Assembly (NCBI RefSeq): GCF_006716235.1
Contig: NZ_VFOR01000002.1
Location: forward strand, 372,001-436,000
DNA from: Propioniferax innocua
GTDB taxonomy: Bacteria > Actinomycetota > Actinomycetes > Propionibacteriales > Propionibacteriaceae
Length of the DNA: 64,000 bases
Reading direction: 5' to 3'
Below the pieces are notes generated by a model. It had not been told where the DNA came from. It searched no databases and worked only from the letters and a program-made list of their open reading frames with translations. Both the position numbers and the translations under genes were made by a program. Below are positions 62,867 to 64,000 of the stretch, in pieces (position 1 is the stretch's first letter; the number at the start of each line of letters is the position of its first letter).

Positions 62867-63985
62867 ATGCGCAAGATCCCCCCCATGCTCATGCCCCGTG
62901 ATGGCCGTTTCGGCTCCGGACCCGCGAAGATCCGGCCCGAAGCGCTCGCTTCGCTGGCAAGCGTGGGCACGAGTCTCCTCGGCACATCGCACAGACAGTC
63001 CCCGGTGAAGCGTCTCGTCGGCACGATCCGGGAGGGCCTCTCCGAGCTCTACCACCTCCCGTCCGGGTACGAGGTGATTCTCGGCAACGGCGGCGCTTCG
63101 CAGTTCTGGGACATCGCCGTCTGCGGACTGGTCGAACAGCGGTCCGCGCACGGCGTCTTCGGCGAGTTCGGCGGCAAGTTCGCAACCGCATCAGCTCAAG
63201 CCCCCCATCTCGCCGACCCGATCATCCACGAGGTGGCGCCGGGCTCGGTGGTGCTGCCCCAGCCCGATGATGACGCCGATGTCCACGCCTGGGCACACAA
63301 CGAGACCTCCACCGGCGCGGCGGCCCCGGTACGACGCAGCGGGACCGAAGCGTTGACCGTCATCGACGGCACGTCCGCAGCGGGCGCACTCAACGTCGAC
63401 CCCGAACAGTTCGATGTGTACTACTTCGCTCCGCAGAAGGCCTTCGCCTCCGACGGTGGGCTGTGGTTCGCACTGTGTTCACCCGCAGCCATCGAACGCG
63501 CCGAACGGATCGCCGCGTCGGGACGGTGGATCCCCACGAGCCTGTCGCTCGTGGAGGCCCGAGCCAACTCCTTGAAGAACCAGACGGTCAACACCCCGTC
63601 CCTGTCCACCCTGTGGCTCATGAAGGAACAGCTGTCCTGGGTGTTGGAGAACGGCGGCATCTCCTTCGCCGAACGGCGCGCCCGGGAGAACACCGATCAG
63701 GTCTACACGTGGGCCGAGGAACACGCCCATGCCACGCCGTTCGTCGAGGCCGAGTACCGTTCACCGGTTGTGGCGACCATCGACTTCGACGACGCCATCG
63801 ATGCCACGAAGATCGCCAGCACACTGCGTCACAACTCGATCGTCGACGTCGAGCCCTACCGCAAACTCGGACGCAACCAACTCCGTTTCGGCCTCTTCCC
63901 GGCCGTGGACGCCGAAGACGTCTCCCGTCTCCTGGGCTGCATCGACTGGCTCCTCACGCACCCGGAGGAGACTCCAGACGCGTGA
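62867..63985 (+). CDS. serC: Phosphoserine aminotransferase
   Basis: 372 residues from the ATG at 62867 (GGAG five bases upstream; longer frames overlap pdxH on the other strand). PLP-dependent transamination of 3-phosphohydroxypyruvate to phosphoserine in serine synthesis. Actinobacterial-type SerC: GSGPAKIRPEAL, the segment NETSTGAAAPVRR, DGTSAAGALNVD with the PLP-pyridine Asp, and YYFAPQKAFASDGG with the Schiff-base Lys. Length is normal and the stop is 15 bases before the end of the window. Confidence 0.95.
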   Translation: MRKIPPMLMPRDGRFGSGPAKIRPEALASLASVGTSLLGTSHRQSPVKRLVGTIREGLSELYHLPSGYEVILGNGGASQFWDIAVCGLVEQRSAHGVFGEFGGKFATASAQAPHLADPIIHEVAPGSVVLPQPDDDADVHAWAHNETSTGAAAPVRRSGTEALTVIDGTSAAGALNVDPEQFDVYYFAPQKAFASDGGLWFALCSPAAIERAERIAASGRWIPTSLSLVEARANSLKNQTVNTPSLSTLWLMKEQLSWVLENGGISFAERRARENTDQVYTWAEEHAHATPFVEAEYRSPVVATIDFDDAIDATKIASTLRHNSIVDVEPYRKLGRNQLRFGLFPAVDAEDVSRLLGCIDWLLTHPEETPDA

Positions 63986-64000
63986 ACCATGGGCGCCCTG

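Overview
The window is chromosomal DNA from a high-GC actinobacterium. Support comes from high G+C, many GTG starts, stop/start overlaps (ATGA or GTGA), a fused MrpA/B antiporter subunit, an eno-ftsB-DUF501-ppx block, an IdeR/DtxR regulator with all metal ligands, LGFP repeats, and a glp-rimJ-glpR / cyclo-ligase / ruc / mscL neighbourhood familiar from mycobacteria and relatives. A Micrococcales-like organism is my best guess; I cannot name a genus. I see no transposase, integrase, phage gene or CRISPR array.

Layout. 1-4.5 kb: Mrp/Mnh multisubunit Na+/H+ antiporter operon, cut at its 5' end. 4.5-8.95 kb: DUF2510 protein, polytopic membrane protein, NUDIX hydrolase, Bax-inhibitor-1 protein and an unusual tRNA. 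8.95-9.56 kb: gene-free, packed with short repeats. 9.56-18.1 kb: minus-strand housekeeping run mfd, SurA-like lipoprotein, mazG, eno, ftsB, DUF501, ppx. 18.3-20.5 kb: two exported SGNH-hydrolase-like proteins, the second with LGFP-like repeats.

20.6-37.7 kb is the most unusual part: eight minus-strand genes, most joined by 1-4 base stop/start overlaps. In transcription order they encode a small membrane protein, a secreted or membrane-anchored vWA protein, a giant tubulin-like protein, a protein with two transmembrane helices, a fibronectin-III-like protein, a GTPase-associated protein 1 (GAP1)-like protein, a cytosolic vWA protein and a zinc-ribbon TRAFAC-type GTPase. The content (P-loop GTPase, tubulin-fold NTPase, two MIDAS proteins, membrane anchors) suggests one membrane-linked, nucleotide-controlled machine. 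Related GTPase/GAP1 pairs are, from memory, predicted parts of NTP-dependent conflict or regulatory systems, with no function known to me.

37.8-46.6 kb: pth, rplY, a repeat-filled gap, prs, glmU, an odd tRNA-Gln, then glpR, rimJ-like, mogA, moaC and moeA/glp. 46.6-51.4 kb: cyclo-ligase, penicillin-acylase-like enzyme, a CIRCE operator in front of a Ruc (Rv0991c)-like zinc-ribbon protein, SAF protein, mscL. 51.4-55.5 kb: a frameshifted gene, a UDPGP-family UTP-glucose-1-phosphate uridylyltransferase, nagA and divergent nagB, tRNA-Arg(CCU). 55.7-64 kb: SPFH protein, orphan ATP-grasp protein, trxA, an unknown gene fused translationally to the DtxR/IdeR gene, SIS protein, pdxH and divergent serC.

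A recurring theme is short tandem repeats (15-37 bp units) in intergenic gaps and in low-complexity linkers of coding genes.
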